Shown one piece after another: positions 25,351-34,990 of a stretch of 49,254 nt of DNA; position 1 is the first letter of the stretch; each line of letters begins with the position of its first letter. A program made the position numbers and the translations under genes. The notes under the pieces were generated by a model. That model was not told where the DNA came from. It searched no databases and worked only from the letters and a program-made list of their open reading frames with translations. The stretch covers positions 1 to 49,254 of the forward strand of contig JAFQUN010000132.1 in the NCBI GenBank assembly GCA_017408525.1, in the 5' to 3' direction. Origin of the DNA: Oscillospiraceae bacterium (GTDB lineage Bacteria; Bacillota; Clostridia; Oscillospirales; Oscillospiraceae).

Positions 25351-25941
25351 ATGGCAAGACCGGTGCATAAACTTGACCGCTATCAGCGCGGCGCTGTAAG
25401 TGGAAGCGCGGCATACGATTTTGACTATCTTGAACGGCAGCGCCGCCGCCATGCGGAGCGTTCCGATCCTCCCGAACATATTTATCACGATGAGTCCTAC
25501 CGCTCGCCGCGTGAGCAGGCGATCGAAACGAAACGCCGCGCGCAGCAGCGGATGCGTCTGCGTCCGCGCCAGCATGTTTCTCCCTCGCTTGTTTTGGGGT
25601 CGGTCGCGCTTGCCGCCATGGTCGTGGTGCTTCTTATGTGCTATGTACAGCTCAACGCCATCTCGAATGAGGTCGTTGACATGCAGACGGAGCTGACAGC
25701 GCTTGAAACGGAGCATGTTTCGCTTCTTACCCGATACGAGCAGACGTTTGATATGGCAACGATCAAGAATGCCGCCGAGCGTGCGGGGATGAAAAAGCCT
25801 GACAGTGTGCAGATATTCTATATGGATATTTCGGAGCCTGATGCGGTGACCGTCTATGAAGACAAGGGGGCGGGCGTGTTCAGCCGCATTTTCACCTCAC
25901 TTGGGCAGGGCTTTTGCGCCGCCGTGGAATACTTCCGCTAA
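25351..25941 (+). CDS. ftsL: FtsL/DivIC-like cell division protein
   Basis: 196 residues: an Arg-rich cytoplasmic N-terminus (~75 residues), one membrane helix (LVLGSVALAAMVVVLLMCYV, near 81-100) and an external heptad coiled coil. FtsL sequences are poorly conserved; the assignment rests on topology and on the place between rsmH and the division transpeptidase. It would link FtsQ/DivIB to FtsW/FtsI at the septum. Confidence 0.8.
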   Translation: MARPVHKLDRYQRGAVSGSAAYDFDYLERQRRRHAERSDPPEHIYHDESYRSPREQAIETKRRAQQRMRLRPRQHVSPSLVLGSVALAAMVVVLLMCYVQLNAISNEVVDMQTELTALETEHVSLLTRYEQTFDMATIKNAAERAGMKKPDSVQIFYMDISEPDAVTVYEDKGAGVFSRIFTSLGQGFCAAVEYFR

Positions 25942-25964
25942 GGCGCACCATATAATCAGCAAAG

Positions 25965-26265
25965 AAGGAGTAAGAAGAAAACGGCTTCTTGCTCCTTGCT
26001 TGATAAAAAAGTCTCGCAGAGTTTGCTGCGAAGCGGCAAAAAAGTAAAATCATTTTCTCCGGCGGCGTGTACGTCGGAGAAAAAACTTCTCGCCCCGCAA
26101 ACGTGCGAGCAGCGCGAGTGCTGTCGCAGCCGTTGGCGGCTTTGCCGCTTACGGATGCGGGCATGCCCCTTGCGGGTACTGCGGCGGGGCGCAAAAGGAT
26201 CAACAAAGATGCAGAGCATCTTTGTTGACGGACAGAGGAGTAAGGAGAAAACGCTTCTTACTCCT
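25965..26265. repeat. Interspersed repeat copy B bracketed by related hairpins
   Basis: The gene-free gap 25942-26316 is a stack of repeats. Hairpin 25965-25996 (AAGGAGTAAGAAG arm) and hairpin 26236-26265 (AGGAGTAAGGAG arm) are near copies 270 bp apart. Between them lie the family core (26041-26092, with a hairpin around CTCCGGCGGCGTGTACGTCGGAG) and palindromic element 2 (26200-26212/26216-26228, arms TCAACAAAGATGC, loop AGA). The transpeptidase frame is open across the right part, but composition and the GTG start argue it is not translated. Confidence 0.75.
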
Positions 26266-26316
26266 TACTTGGCGTTTTCAAGCCAGACACAGCAAATACG
26301 CGCAGGAGGTCGTACC

Positions 26317-28608
26317 GTGGAAAATGCACCGAAAAGAAAACCGGAATCCGCCCGCCGCGCAAACCGCATTATCCGCGCACGGACGCTCGTACTCATGCTT
26401 GTGCTCGGCATTTTCAGCTTTGCCGCGCTTTTTGCGAACCTTTACAAATGGCAGATCGTCCATCATGACCGGCTGCAAAGTATGGCGATCTCACAGCAGA
26501 CACGAAAAACGACCGTTTCCGCCTCACGCGGAACGATCTACGACCGCAACGGCGATATCCTCGCCATCTCCGCAACGGCGGAGAAGATATTCCTCTCTCC
26601 CATGGAAATCGAAAAATACATCGAAGAGGACAAAAACGCGAAAAGCCGCGCCTTCATCGCCGAAGGACTTGGCGGCATTCTGGGTGTTGATGCGGCGCGC
26701 ATCGAAGAGATGATGGATAAGACCTGGTCGGAGTATGAGGTCATCAAGCTTAAAGCCGAGCAGGAGGAAGCGGACGCCGTGCGTGCCTTTTTGAACGAGC
26801 ATGGCATACGGGGCGTATATATCTCCACCAACGCAAAAAGGTATTATCCCTACGGAACGCTCGCCGCGCACATCGTGGGCTTTGTCGGAACGGATGACTA
26901 CGGACTTTACGGCTTGGAGGCGCTCTATAACGAGGAGCTTGAGGGTACGAGCGGCATGGTCGTCACTGCCAAAGACGGCAGCGGTGCGTCGCTTCTCTAT
27001 CAGTATGAGCAGTATTTTGAGGCGCACGGCGGCGATTCGCTCGAGCTTACCATCGATACAACGATGCAGTATTATCTCGAAAAGGCGCTTGAGGAACTTG
27101 AAGCCAAGTACGGCACCGGCGCGGGCGCGACGGGTATTATCATGGATGTAAACAACGGTGCGGTACGCGCGATGGCATCGCTTCCGACGTACGATCTCAA
27201 TGACTACGGAACGATCCATGACGAGCGTCTTGCCGCGGAGCTTTCCGAGCTTGAAGATGAAGAATATCTTGAAAAGCTCGGTGCGCTGCAGCTTCGTCAA
27301 TGGCGCAGCAAGGCGGTCAACGATACTTACGAACCCGGCTCGACCTTCAAGATCTTGACGCTCGCGATGGCGCTTGAGGAGGGCGAGGTCAGCACGTCCA
27401 GCCACTTTAACTGCGTCGGTCACGCGTATGTGCAGGGATGGAATGACCCGATCAACTGCTCCAACCGCACAGGTCACGGCTACCAGACGCTCACCGAGGC
27501 GGCAGGAAATTCCTGCAACCCTGCGTTTATGGAGCTCGGACTTCGTGTGGGAACGCAGCGCTTTTATCAGTATCTCAAAGATTTCGGTCTTATGGAGAAG
27601 ACCGGCATTGACATGATCGGTGAAACGACCGGCATCTTTGCAAACGAAAAGGATTTCAACAGCCAGATCGTTTCCCTCGCAACATACTCGTTCGGACAGA
27701 CGTTCAACGTCACGCCCCTTGCGCTGATCGCGGCACAGGCAGCGTGCGTCAACGGCGGCTATCTCTACACGCCCTATCTTGTCGAGCGCGTGCTCGACGA
27801 TGAGGGGAATGTTGTCAAGCAGCACACGCCAACACCCATCCGTCAGGTCATTTCCGAGAAGACCTCTGCGACAGTGCGCGAGATACTGGAATATGTCGTC
27901 TCCGATGGTACGGGACGCAACGGGCAGGTCGCCGGCTACCGAATCGGCGGCAAGACGGGTACGGCGGAAAAAACGGGGCAAAAGGACGAGAGCGGCAGCA
28001 ACAAGGTCGTTGTCTCGTTTGTCTGCTTTGCTCCGGCGGATGACCCCGAGATCATCATGCTCCTTACGCTTGACACGCCCAGCCGCACGACGGGGACATA
28101 TGTCTCCGGCGGCAATATGGTCGCGCCCGTTGCGAGCGCGGCGATGGCTGAGATCCTGCCCTACCTCGGCTACGAGGCGGAGTATGACGCGGGAGATGTG
28201 CTTTTCACCAATGCGAATGTACCCAATGTCATCGGACAAAGCCGCGAAAGCGCCGCACTGCGTATGAGCGCGTCCGGCTTTGCCTTCACGACTGTCGGCG
28301 ACGGTCCGACCGTTACCGATCAAACGCCTGTCGGCGGCAGTGTTGTCCCATCAGCGGCAACGATCATCTTGTACCTCGGCGAGGAGAAGCCGGATACGCC
28401 CTGCATCGTGCCGAATGTTCTCGGCATGACGGCGGAGCAGGCGAATGCCGCGCTTACGAATGCGGGACTCATCATGGGGGTCTCCGGCATGACGACGAGC
28501 AGCGCGCGAAGCGTCATTGCGATCTCACAGTCCGACGTCGAAGGCACGCAGCTTCCTGCCGGCTCCGTTGTGACGGTGCAATTCAGCGACACCTCTGTAT
28601 CCGACTGA
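26317..28608 (+). CDS. spoVD: Class B penicillin-binding protein with PASTA domains (SpoVD/FtsI)
   Basis: 763 residues: one N-terminal membrane anchor (~24-46), a dimerisation domain (RGTIYDRNGDILA), a transpeptidase domain with STFK (Ser342), SCN (Ser399) and KTGT (Lys546), and two C-terminal PASTA domains (starting NVPNVIG and IVPNVLG). It cross-links septal or spore-cortex peptidoglycan and works with FtsW. PASTA domains and sporulation genes nearby fit SpoVD. As the only class B PBP of this cluster it may also serve as division FtsI. The GTG at 26317 has AGGAGG 8 nt upstream; the frame runs open to 25996 through repeat DNA. Confidence 0.92.
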   Translation: MENAPKRKPESARRANRIIRARTLVLMLVLGIFSFAALFANLYKWQIVHHDRLQSMAISQQTRKTTVSASRGTIYDRNGDILAISATAEKIFLSPMEIEKYIEEDKNAKSRAFIAEGLGGILGVDAARIEEMMDKTWSEYEVIKLKAEQEEADAVRAFLNEHGIRGVYISTNAKRYYPYGTLAAHIVGFVGTDDYGLYGLEALYNEELEGTSGMVVTAKDGSGASLLYQYEQYFEAHGGDSLELTIDTTMQYYLEKALEELEAKYGTGAGATGIIMDVNNGAVRAMASLPTYDLNDYGTIHDERLAAELSELEDEEYLEKLGALQLRQWRSKAVNDTYEPGSTFKILTLAMALEEGEVSTSSHFNCVGHAYVQGWNDPINCSNRTGHGYQTLTEAAGNSCNPAFMELGLRVGTQRFYQYLKDFGLMEKTGIDMIGETTGIFANEKDFNSQIVSLATYSFGQTFNVTPLALIAAQAACVNGGYLYTPYLVERVLDDEGNVVKQHTPTPIRQVISEKTSATVREILEYVVSDGTGRNGQVAGYRIGGKTGTAEKTGQKDESGSNKVVVSFVCFAPADDPEIIMLLTLDTPSRTTGTYVSGGNMVAPVASAAMAEILPYLGYEAEYDAGDVLFTNANVPNVIGQSRESAALRMSASGFAFTTVGDGPTVTDQTPVGGSVVPSAATIILYLGEEKPDTPCIVPNVLGMTAEQANAALTNAGLIMGVSGMTTSSARSVIAISQSDVEGTQLPAGSVVTVQFSDTSVSD

Positions 28609-28664
28609 AGAGAAGAATTTGCAAGGCTTGAAAGGCGGCTTTTTCAACGGATCTGAAGACCCTT

Positions 28665-30104
28665 TTGAACGGCATCGAGCTGCGTTCGGTCCACTGTGAC
28701 ACAACGCAGGAGATCACAGACGTATGTATCCATTCGGACGCTGTGGAGCCGGGCGCGCTTTTTGTCGCGCTGCGCGGCGAAAGATCGGACGGCGCGGACT
28801 ATATCGCGCAGGCGCTGGATCGGGGCGCGGTGTGTATCGTGACGGAGCGCGCGGTGGAAAACTGCCCGTGCGTCGTTGTGAGCGATGCGCGCGCCGCTCT
28901 TGCAAAGCTCGCAAAGGCGTGGTACGGCGACCCCGCGTCACAAATGAAGATCGTCGGTATTACCGGTACAAACGGGAAAACGACTACAACGCACCTTTTG
29001 AAGGAGATCATCGAGCGGTGCCTCGGTGTGCGCGTGGGTCTGATCGGCACGAACCATGTCCTGATCGGAGACGAGGTCCTTCCTGCCGAGCGTACAACAC
29101 CCGATGCGCTCACGCTCATGCGTCTTTTCCGCCGTATGGCGGACGCGGGGTGCGCGTATGTTGTGATGGAAGTTTCCTCTCACGCACTTGTGCAGGAACG
29201 CGTAGCGGGAATATGGTTCGACGCCGCTGTTTTCACAAATCTAACGCAGGACCATCTCGACTATCACGCAACGATGGAGGATTACTGCGATGCAAAAGCG
29301 CGGATCTTCCGCCAATGCACGATGGCTGTTTGCAACGGCGATGATGAATGGTGCGCGCGGATGCTGCGCGACGCGCCGTGCGACAATATCCTCTATGGAC
29401 AGAAATTCTCCGCTGATATCGTTGGCTGGCGCCCGGCCTACACGCCGCGCGGCGTTTCCTTCACTGCTGTGAGCGACAACGATGCGGCAGAAGCGCAGCT
29501 TGCCATTCCCGGTGTTTTTTCGCTTTACAATGCGCTTGCTGCCATCGCTGCGGCGACAGCGCTCGGCATCCCGCTTGGGCACGCCTGCCGCGCACTTGCG
29601 GCGTGCGGCGGTGTTCGGGGACGCGCGGAGATCGTGGAGTGCGGCGCACCCTTTACTGTTTTGATCGACTATGCGCACACGCCCGATGCGCTTTCCAACA
29701 TTCTCGGGGCGCTTGCGGGGTTTTCCGAAGGGCGCATCATCACTGTCTTCGGCTGCGGCGGTGAGCGTGACCGTGCCAAGCGTCCCTTGATGGGCGCCAT
29801 CGCGGCGGAAAAGTCCGACTTTGTGGTGCTTACCTCCGACAATCCGCGCGGAGAGAACGCTTATACCATCCTGCGCGAGATATTTGCCGGTATGGCGCAA
29901 AGTGAAACGCCCTTTGCCGTTATCGAAGACCGCCGCACCGCCATCGCCTTTGCACTTGATATCGCGTGTGCGGGGGATGTGGTCGCGCTTTGCGGGAAGG
30001 GACATGAAACGTATCAGATCGTCGGCAGTGAAACGCGGACGTTCGACGAGCGTGAGGTCGTGCGCGAATATTTTGCAAAAAAATGCGCCGTGCGCGGGAA
30101 ATAA
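28665..30104 (+). CDS. murE: UDP-MurNAc-tripeptide synthetase MurE (meso-DAP type)
   Basis: About 479 residues. It adds the third residue to the peptidoglycan stem peptide. ATP loop GTNGKTTT, VMEVSSHAL, DYAHTPDAL and TSDNPRGEN are seen; DNPR is the motif that selects meso-diaminopimelate. No ATG or GTG fits the start. TTG at 28665 is given, but a CTG at 28653 would restore the usual MurE N-terminus (LKTLLNGIELRSV); an in-frame TGA lies at 28629. No murF follows, unlike most dcw clusters. Confidence 0.95.
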   Translation: MNGIELRSVHCDTTQEITDVCIHSDAVEPGALFVALRGERSDGADYIAQALDRGAVCIVTERAVENCPCVVVSDARAALAKLAKAWYGDPASQMKIVGITGTNGKTTTTHLLKEIIERCLGVRVGLIGTNHVLIGDEVLPAERTTPDALTLMRLFRRMADAGCAYVVMEVSSHALVQERVAGIWFDAAVFTNLTQDHLDYHATMEDYCDAKARIFRQCTMAVCNGDDEWCARMLRDAPCDNILYGQKFSADIVGWRPAYTPRGVSFTAVSDNDAAEAQLAIPGVFSLYNALAAIAAATALGIPLGHACRALAACGGVRGRAEIVECGAPFTVLIDYAHTPDALSNILGALAGFSEGRIITVFGCGGERDRAKRPLMGAIAAEKSDFVVLTSDNPRGENAYTILREIFAGMAQSETPFAVIEDRRTAIAFALDIACAGDVVALCGKGHETYQIVGSETRTFDEREVVREYFAKKCAVRGK

Positions 30105-30143
30105 CAAAGGAAGCCGCTGCAGCGGCACAAGAGAGGGAAAAAT

Positions 30144-31130
30144 ATGAAACTCATCATCACCTGCATTTTAAGCTTTGCCGCGACGGCGCTCATCGGTCGT
30201 GTGCTTTTGCCGGCGCTCCGCCGCCTCAAGGCGGGACAGAGCATCCGAGAGGATGGTCCGACCTGGCACATGGGGAAATCGGGAACACCGACGATGGGCG
30301 GGCTTATGTTCATCGGCGGCATCACCGCCGCTGTGCTGGTCATGGGCTGGAGCGGTATGCTTGCGGGCGACCTTTCGCATATCTATATCCTGCTCTTTGG
30401 CGCGATTTTCGGTCTTATTGGTTTTCTTGATGACTATGAAAAAGTCAAAAAAAAGCAGAACCTCGGTCTTACGGCGCTGCAAAAATTCCTTTTGCAGCTT
30501 GCCGCTGCCATTGCATTTTTGTGCCTGCTTCGCTATGAGGGAAGTCTTACACCGAATCTCTATATCCCGTTTTTCGGAACTTCCGTCATACTGCCGTGGG
30601 CGGTCTACCTTGTCTTTGCGGCGTTCGTGATCGTCGGCACGGTCAACGCCGTCAACATCACCGACGGCATAGACGGTCTCGCCTCGAGCGTATCCGTTCC
30701 CGTCGCGCTCTTTTTTGCCGTCATCGGCGCGCGTTTTGCGATGGAGCAGGTCGGTATTTTTGCCGCCGCACTCCTTGGCGGACTGCTTGGCTTTTTGATC
30801 TACAACTTTCATCCTGCCAAGGTCTTTATGGGCGACACGGGTTCGCTTTTCCTCGGCGGATGCATCGCGGCGCTTGCCTTTGCAAGTGATATGCCGCTCA
30901 TTTTGATCCCCGTCGGCATCGTTTACATCTGTGAAACGCTCTCCGACATTATTCAGGTCGCATACTTCAAAATGACCCACGGCAAACGCATTTTCAAAAT
31001 GGCGCCGCTGCACCATCACTTCGAGATGTGCGGCTGGAGCGAGGTGAAGCTCGTTGCCGTATTCACCACAGTCTCGGCTGTTTTCTGCGCGCTTGCACTG
31101 CTTGGCGTTTGGGAGCGTTTTTCGGTGTAA
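30144..31130 (+). CDS. mraY: Phospho-MurNAc-pentapeptide transferase MraY
   Basis: 328 residues, ten membrane helices. It makes lipid I from UDP-MurNAc-pentapeptide and undecaprenyl phosphate. TPTMGG, the NAVNITDGIDGLA motif, FHPAKVFMGDTGS and MAPLHHHFE carry the catalytic Asp and His residues. It follows murE by 39 bp. Confidence 0.96.
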   Translation: MKLIITCILSFAATALIGRVLLPALRRLKAGQSIREDGPTWHMGKSGTPTMGGLMFIGGITAAVLVMGWSGMLAGDLSHIYILLFGAIFGLIGFLDDYEKVKKKQNLGLTALQKFLLQLAAAIAFLCLLRYEGSLTPNLYIPFFGTSVILPWAVYLVFAAFVIVGTVNAVNITDGIDGLASSVSVPVALFFAVIGARFAMEQVGIFAAALLGGLLGFLIYNFHPAKVFMGDTGSLFLGGCIAALAFASDMPLILIPVGIVYICETLSDIIQVAYFKMTHGKRIFKMAPLHHHFEMCGWSEVKLVAVFTTVSAVFCALALLGVWERFSV

Positions 31131-31169
31131 GCGTGAAAAATCTTACCATGCGGGGAAGGAGGCGGCACC

Positions 31170-32363
31170 ATGACATCGCAAGAGCGTGAATTGCGCCGTG
31201 AGCAGCGGCAAAGGATGCGTATGCTTGAGCGCCAGTCGCGCGAAGCGAGCCGCGGACCGCTTGACCTTCCGTTTCTCCTGCTCGTTCTGACGCTGACTGT
31301 CATCGGGCTTATTATGCTCCTTTCGGCAAGTTTCCCTTCGGCGTACAACGACACGGGGAACTATTTTTACTATTTCACAAGGCAGCTTGCCTTTGCGGCG
31401 ATCGGCATGGCGGCGATGGCTGCTATCAGCAGGATCAATTACGAGCGCCTTCGCGGCGTGACGAGGATCGCGCTGGCTGCGTCGATCATGCTGCTTGTTC
31501 TCGTTTTGATCCCCGGCATCGGTATTTCGCACAACAATGCGACGCGCTGGCTCGGCATTCCCGGTACGTCCTTCCAGTTTCAGCCGTCGGAGATCGCAAA
31601 GCTCGGCGTCATCCTCTATTTTTCCGACAGCATTTCAAAGAAGAAGGATAAAATGAAAACAACGCGCTACGGCATCGTGCCGTATGTGCTGATCCTCGGC
31701 ATTATCGCCTTTTTGATGATGAGAGAGCCGCATTTTTCCGGCACCGTCCTCATCCTCGGTATCGGTGCGGTCATCATGTTTGTCGGCGGGATCCGTCTTG
31801 CGTGGGTGGGGCTTGGCTTCGCCGGCGTTGCGGTCGTTGCATGGGCATTTTTTGCGGGCATCATTAAATACAACTCAAAACGCATCAATATCTGGCGTGA
31901 CCCGCTCAATGACGAGTGGGCGCTCGACCTCGGCTATCAGATCCGTCAAAGTCTTCTTGCCATCGGCTCGGGCGGGCTTACGGGAACGGGGATCGGCAAG
32001 AGCCGGCAGAAGTATCTTTTCCTTCCCGAGGAGCATAACGATTTTATTTTTGCCATCGTCTGCGAGGAGCTTGGTCTGATCGGTGCGACGATCATTATGC
32101 TGCTGTTTGCGGCGCTGGTGCTCCGCGGGTACTGGATCGCGCTGCACGCGCGCGACCGCTTCGGAAGCCTTCTTGTTGTCGGTATCACGACGCAGATCGC
32201 GCTGCAAACGTTTTTGAACATCGCGGTCGTTTCCAACCTGATCCCCAATACGGGCATTTCTCTTCCGTTTTTCAGCTACGGCGGTACGGCGCTTGCGATC
32301 CAGCTTGCCGAAATGGGCATCGTTTTGAGCGTCTCGCGTCAGATGCATGCACCGCCCGGCTAA
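31170..32363 (+). CDS. ftsW: Lipid II glycosyltransferase FtsW (SEDS family)
   Basis: 397 residues: a charged N-terminal ~30 residues, then about ten membrane helices. The FQPSEIAKLG motif, NDFIFAIVCEELG and the C-terminal NTGISLPFFSYGGTAL are SEDS/FtsW hallmarks. It polymerises lipid II at the septum with its class B PBP partner. murD, normally between mraY and ftsW, is absent. Confidence 0.94.
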   Translation: MTSQERELRREQRQRMRMLERQSREASRGPLDLPFLLLVLTLTVIGLIMLLSASFPSAYNDTGNYFYYFTRQLAFAAIGMAAMAAISRINYERLRGVTRIALAASIMLLVLVLIPGIGISHNNATRWLGIPGTSFQFQPSEIAKLGVILYFSDSISKKKDKMKTTRYGIVPYVLILGIIAFLMMREPHFSGTVLILGIGAVIMFVGGIRLAWVGLGFAGVAVVAWAFFAGIIKYNSKRINIWRDPLNDEWALDLGYQIRQSLLAIGSGGLTGTGIGKSRQKYLFLPEEHNDFIFAIVCEELGLIGATIIMLLFAALVLRGYWIALHARDRFGSLLVVGITTQIALQTFLNIAVVSNLIPNTGISLPFFSYGGTALAIQLAEMGIVLSVSRQMHAPPG

Positions 32364-32368
32364 CGCCG

Positions 32369-32397
32369 TCGAAGAAGATGCGAAATATCTTCTTCGA
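32369..32397. repeat. Palindromic element 3 (AAGATG core)
   Basis: Arms TCGAAGAAGAT and its complement (32369-32379 and 32387-32397), 7-nt loop, between ftsW and murG. Same core as the elements at 20861, 26200 and 45883. Confidence 0.7.
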
Positions 32398-32501
32398 GCA
32401 TTTTGCACTTCGCTCATCGCACTCGCCGCCGCGGAAAAGGATTTAAAATTCGCGCCGTTGGCGCAAAAGTCTTTGAAATCAAAAAAGGAGGGCGCGGTTT
32501 T

Positions 32502-33623
32502 ATGAATGTCATCTTCACCTGCGGCGGAACGGCGGGTCATGTCAATCCTGCGCTCGCCCTTGCAGGGCTTTTGAAAGAGCGCGAGGAAAATGTGCGCATT
32601 CTCTTTGTCGGCGCAAACCGGGGGCTTGAGCGCGAGCTGGTCACGCGTGCGGGATACGATTTTCGCGCTGTCAATATTTCAAGCTTCCATCGCTCACTGC
32701 GCCCGCGCGAGCTGCGCCATAACGCCATCTCTGTTTTCAACCTTCTGCGTGCTCCGATGGAAGCGCGCGCGGTCCTGCGCGATTTCACACCCGATGTCAT
32801 CGTCGGCACGGGCGGCTATGCAAGCTACCCGATGCTGCGCGGCGGCGCGAAGGCAGGTATCCCAACGCTCGTGCATGAGTCGAACGCCGTGCCGGGACTT
32901 ACGACCCGCCTTGTCGAGCCGTACTGCAAGCGCATCATGGTCGGGTTCGAGGACTGCCGCGCATACTATAAAAAACCGGAAAAAGTAGTTGTCACGGGAA
33001 CGCCTGTGCGCGGTGATTTTTTTAAGCTCACGCGCGAGGAGGCAAAGCACGCCCTTGGCATAAATGATGGTCGTCCGCTCATCGTTTCCTTCTGGGGAAG
33101 CCTTGGCGCATCCGTCATGAACCGCCGCATGGCGGAGTTTATCGCCCTTGAAGCAAAGCATGAGCCATTCCACCATGTTCACGCCGCAGGCAGCATCTGC
33201 TGTGCGCACATGGGGGATTGGCTGCGCGAGTGCGGCGTTGCACAAAATGCGCTCTCGCGCATCGACGTGCGAGAGTACATCCATAACATGGCGGTGCTCA
33301 TGCGCGCGGCGGACCTTGTCATCTGCCGCGCGGGGGCATCGACCATTGCAGAATTGACGGCGCTCGGTGTTCCGGCTCTTATCGTGCCGTCGCCGAATGT
33401 CACGAACAATCATCAGGAAAAAAATGCCCGCATCCTTGAAGCGCACGGCGCTGCCTGCGTCTTGACGGAGGATGCGTGCGACGGCAAACGCCTTTTTGAA
33501 GCGGCGTGTGCGATCCTGCACGATGATGCCCGCCGCGATTCGATGTCGCGTGCGATGGCATCACTCGGCACGCGCGACGCAGCGGAGCGCATTTTGGATA
33601 CGGTATTCTCGCTTCTTCGGTAA
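32502..33623 (+). CDS. murG: Lipid II synthase MurG
   Basis: 373 residues. It adds GlcNAc to lipid I on the inner membrane face. TCGGTAGHVNPALALA at the N-terminus is the Gly-rich loop; HESNAVPG and the C-terminal ICRAGASTIAELTALG with PSPNVTNNHQEKNA bind UDP-GlcNAc. Start ATG 32502 has AAAGGAGG upstream; the open frame extends to 32403. Confidence 0.95.
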   Translation: MNVIFTCGGTAGHVNPALALAGLLKEREENVRILFVGANRGLERELVTRAGYDFRAVNISSFHRSLRPRELRHNAISVFNLLRAPMEARAVLRDFTPDVIVGTGGYASYPMLRGGAKAGIPTLVHESNAVPGLTTRLVEPYCKRIMVGFEDCRAYYKKPEKVVVTGTPVRGDFFKLTREEAKHALGINDGRPLIVSFWGSLGASVMNRRMAEFIALEAKHEPFHHVHAAGSICCAHMGDWLRECGVAQNALSRIDVREYIHNMAVLMRAADLVICRAGASTIAELTALGVPALIVPSPNVTNNHQEKNARILEAHGAACVLTEDACDGKRLFEAACAILHDDARRDSMSRAMASLGTRDAAERILDTVFSLLR

Positions 33624-33687
33624 CGCGCAGCCTTGCCGAACCATACTATGGGTTGAGCTTTTCAATCCATAGAATGGAGGAAGCAAA

Positions 33688-34944
33688 ATGAGCTATCTTC
33701 TGGTAAAAGGCGGCGCGCCGCTTTGCGGGGAGGTGCGGATCCACGGCGCAAAAAACAGCGTCCTGCCGATCCTTGCCGCAAGTGTCCTTGCTGCAGATGT
33801 GTGCGCCATCTCCAACTGCCCGCATCTTCGAGATGTGGATGTTGCCGTGCGCATCCTCAGGCATCTTGGCTGCATCGTGTCCTTTTCGGACGACACGCTC
33901 ACGGTCGACAGCCGCACCATGCATCGGTGCGATGTGCCGGATGCGCTCATGCGCGAGATGCGCTCGTCGGTCATTTTCCTTGGCGCGATCCTCGCGCGCA
34001 TGGGCGAGGTGCAGATGAGCTGCCCGGGCGGCTGCGAGCTTGGACCGCGTCCGATCGACCTGCATATCGGCGCACTTGAAACGCTTGGCGCACAGTTCGC
34101 AGAGCGCGGCGGTGCGCTGCACTGCACGGCGAGGCAGCTTCGCGCGGGAGAGGTGTTCCTTGCAACGCCGAGCGTCGGCGCAACGGAGAACAGTATGATC
34201 GCCGCCTGCGCGTGCGATGGGGAAACGGTCATCAGCAATGCCGCGCGCGAGCCGGAGATCGTCGACCTTGCACATTTCCTTCGCGCGATGGGCGCGGACG
34301 TGTGCGGCGCGGGAACATCGACCGTGACAGTTCGCGGAAGATGCCCGCTCCACGGCTGTACACACCGCGTTATTTCGGACCGCATCGTTGCCTCTACATA
34401 TCTTTGCGCGGCAGGCGCGGCAGGCGGGCAAGTGCGCCTTTCGGCTGTCGATTACCGCGCTGTTTCGACCGTTGCTGCCGCACTTGCGGAGGCGGGCTGC
34501 CGCTTGGAGAGCGACGGCGATGCTGTGCAGCTCACGCGGCGCGGTGAGCTGCGTGCGATACGTCCTGTCCATACAGCGCCATATCCCGGCTTTCCAACTG
34601 ACGCGCAGGCAATTTTGATGGCGTCACTTCTCAAAAGCAGGGGAACGAGCGTTTTCGTTGAAAACATATTTGAAAACCGCTATCGGCACGTCGACGAGCT
34701 TGCCCGCATGGGTGCGGACATCCGCACAGCCGGGCGCGTTGCGGTGGTCTGCGGGGTGAGAAGACTCCAAGCCGCGCCCGTACGCTGCACCGATCTTCGC
34801 GGCGGCGCCGCGCTCGTTATCGCTGCGCTTACGGCGGAGGGTGAGAGCCGCATCGAGTGCATCGAACACATCGACCGTGGGTATGCTGATATCGCGCGTG
34901 ATATGCGCTGTCTCGGCGGCTGCGTGGAGCGCGTGGAAACGTAG
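33688..34944 (+). CDS. murA: UDP-GlcNAc 1-carboxyvinyltransferase MurA
   Basis: 418 residues. First committed step of peptidoglycan synthesis; the target of fosfomycin. HGAKNSVLPILAASVL at the N-terminus and PGGCELGPRPIDLH, with the catalytic Cys kept (many resistant forms have Asp), identify it. It sits where murC/murB usually lie. A short stem-loop (about 33647-33674) lies in its leader. Ends in TAG. Confidence 0.95.
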   Translation: MSYLLVKGGAPLCGEVRIHGAKNSVLPILAASVLAADVCAISNCPHLRDVDVAVRILRHLGCIVSFSDDTLTVDSRTMHRCDVPDALMREMRSSVIFLGAILARMGEVQMSCPGGCELGPRPIDLHIGALETLGAQFAERGGALHCTARQLRAGEVFLATPSVGATENSMIAACACDGETVISNAAREPEIVDLAHFLRAMGADVCGAGTSTVTVRGRCPLHGCTHRVISDRIVASTYLCAAGAAGGQVRLSAVDYRAVSTVAAALAEAGCRLESDGDAVQLTRRGELRAIRPVHTAPYPGFPTDAQAILMASLLKSRGTSVFVENIFENRYRHVDELARMGADIRTAGRVAVVCGVRRLQAAPVRCTDLRGGAALVIAALTAEGESRIECIEHIDRGYADIARDMRCLGGCVERVET

Positions 34945-34990
34945 TCCGACTTGTGCCAGAACGAAAAACGAAAGAAAAAGAGGTGAGGAT

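Noticed and set aside
25996..26316. N-terminal extension of the transpeptidase by 107 codons
   Set aside because: This stretch is repeat DNA with several hairpins, has Cys/Arg-rich nonsense composition, and the GTG at 26317 has an ideal ribosome site.
26524..28323. A 599-codon open frame opposite the PASTA transpeptidase gene
   Set aside because: Antisense shadow; the plus-strand gene has all catalytic motifs.
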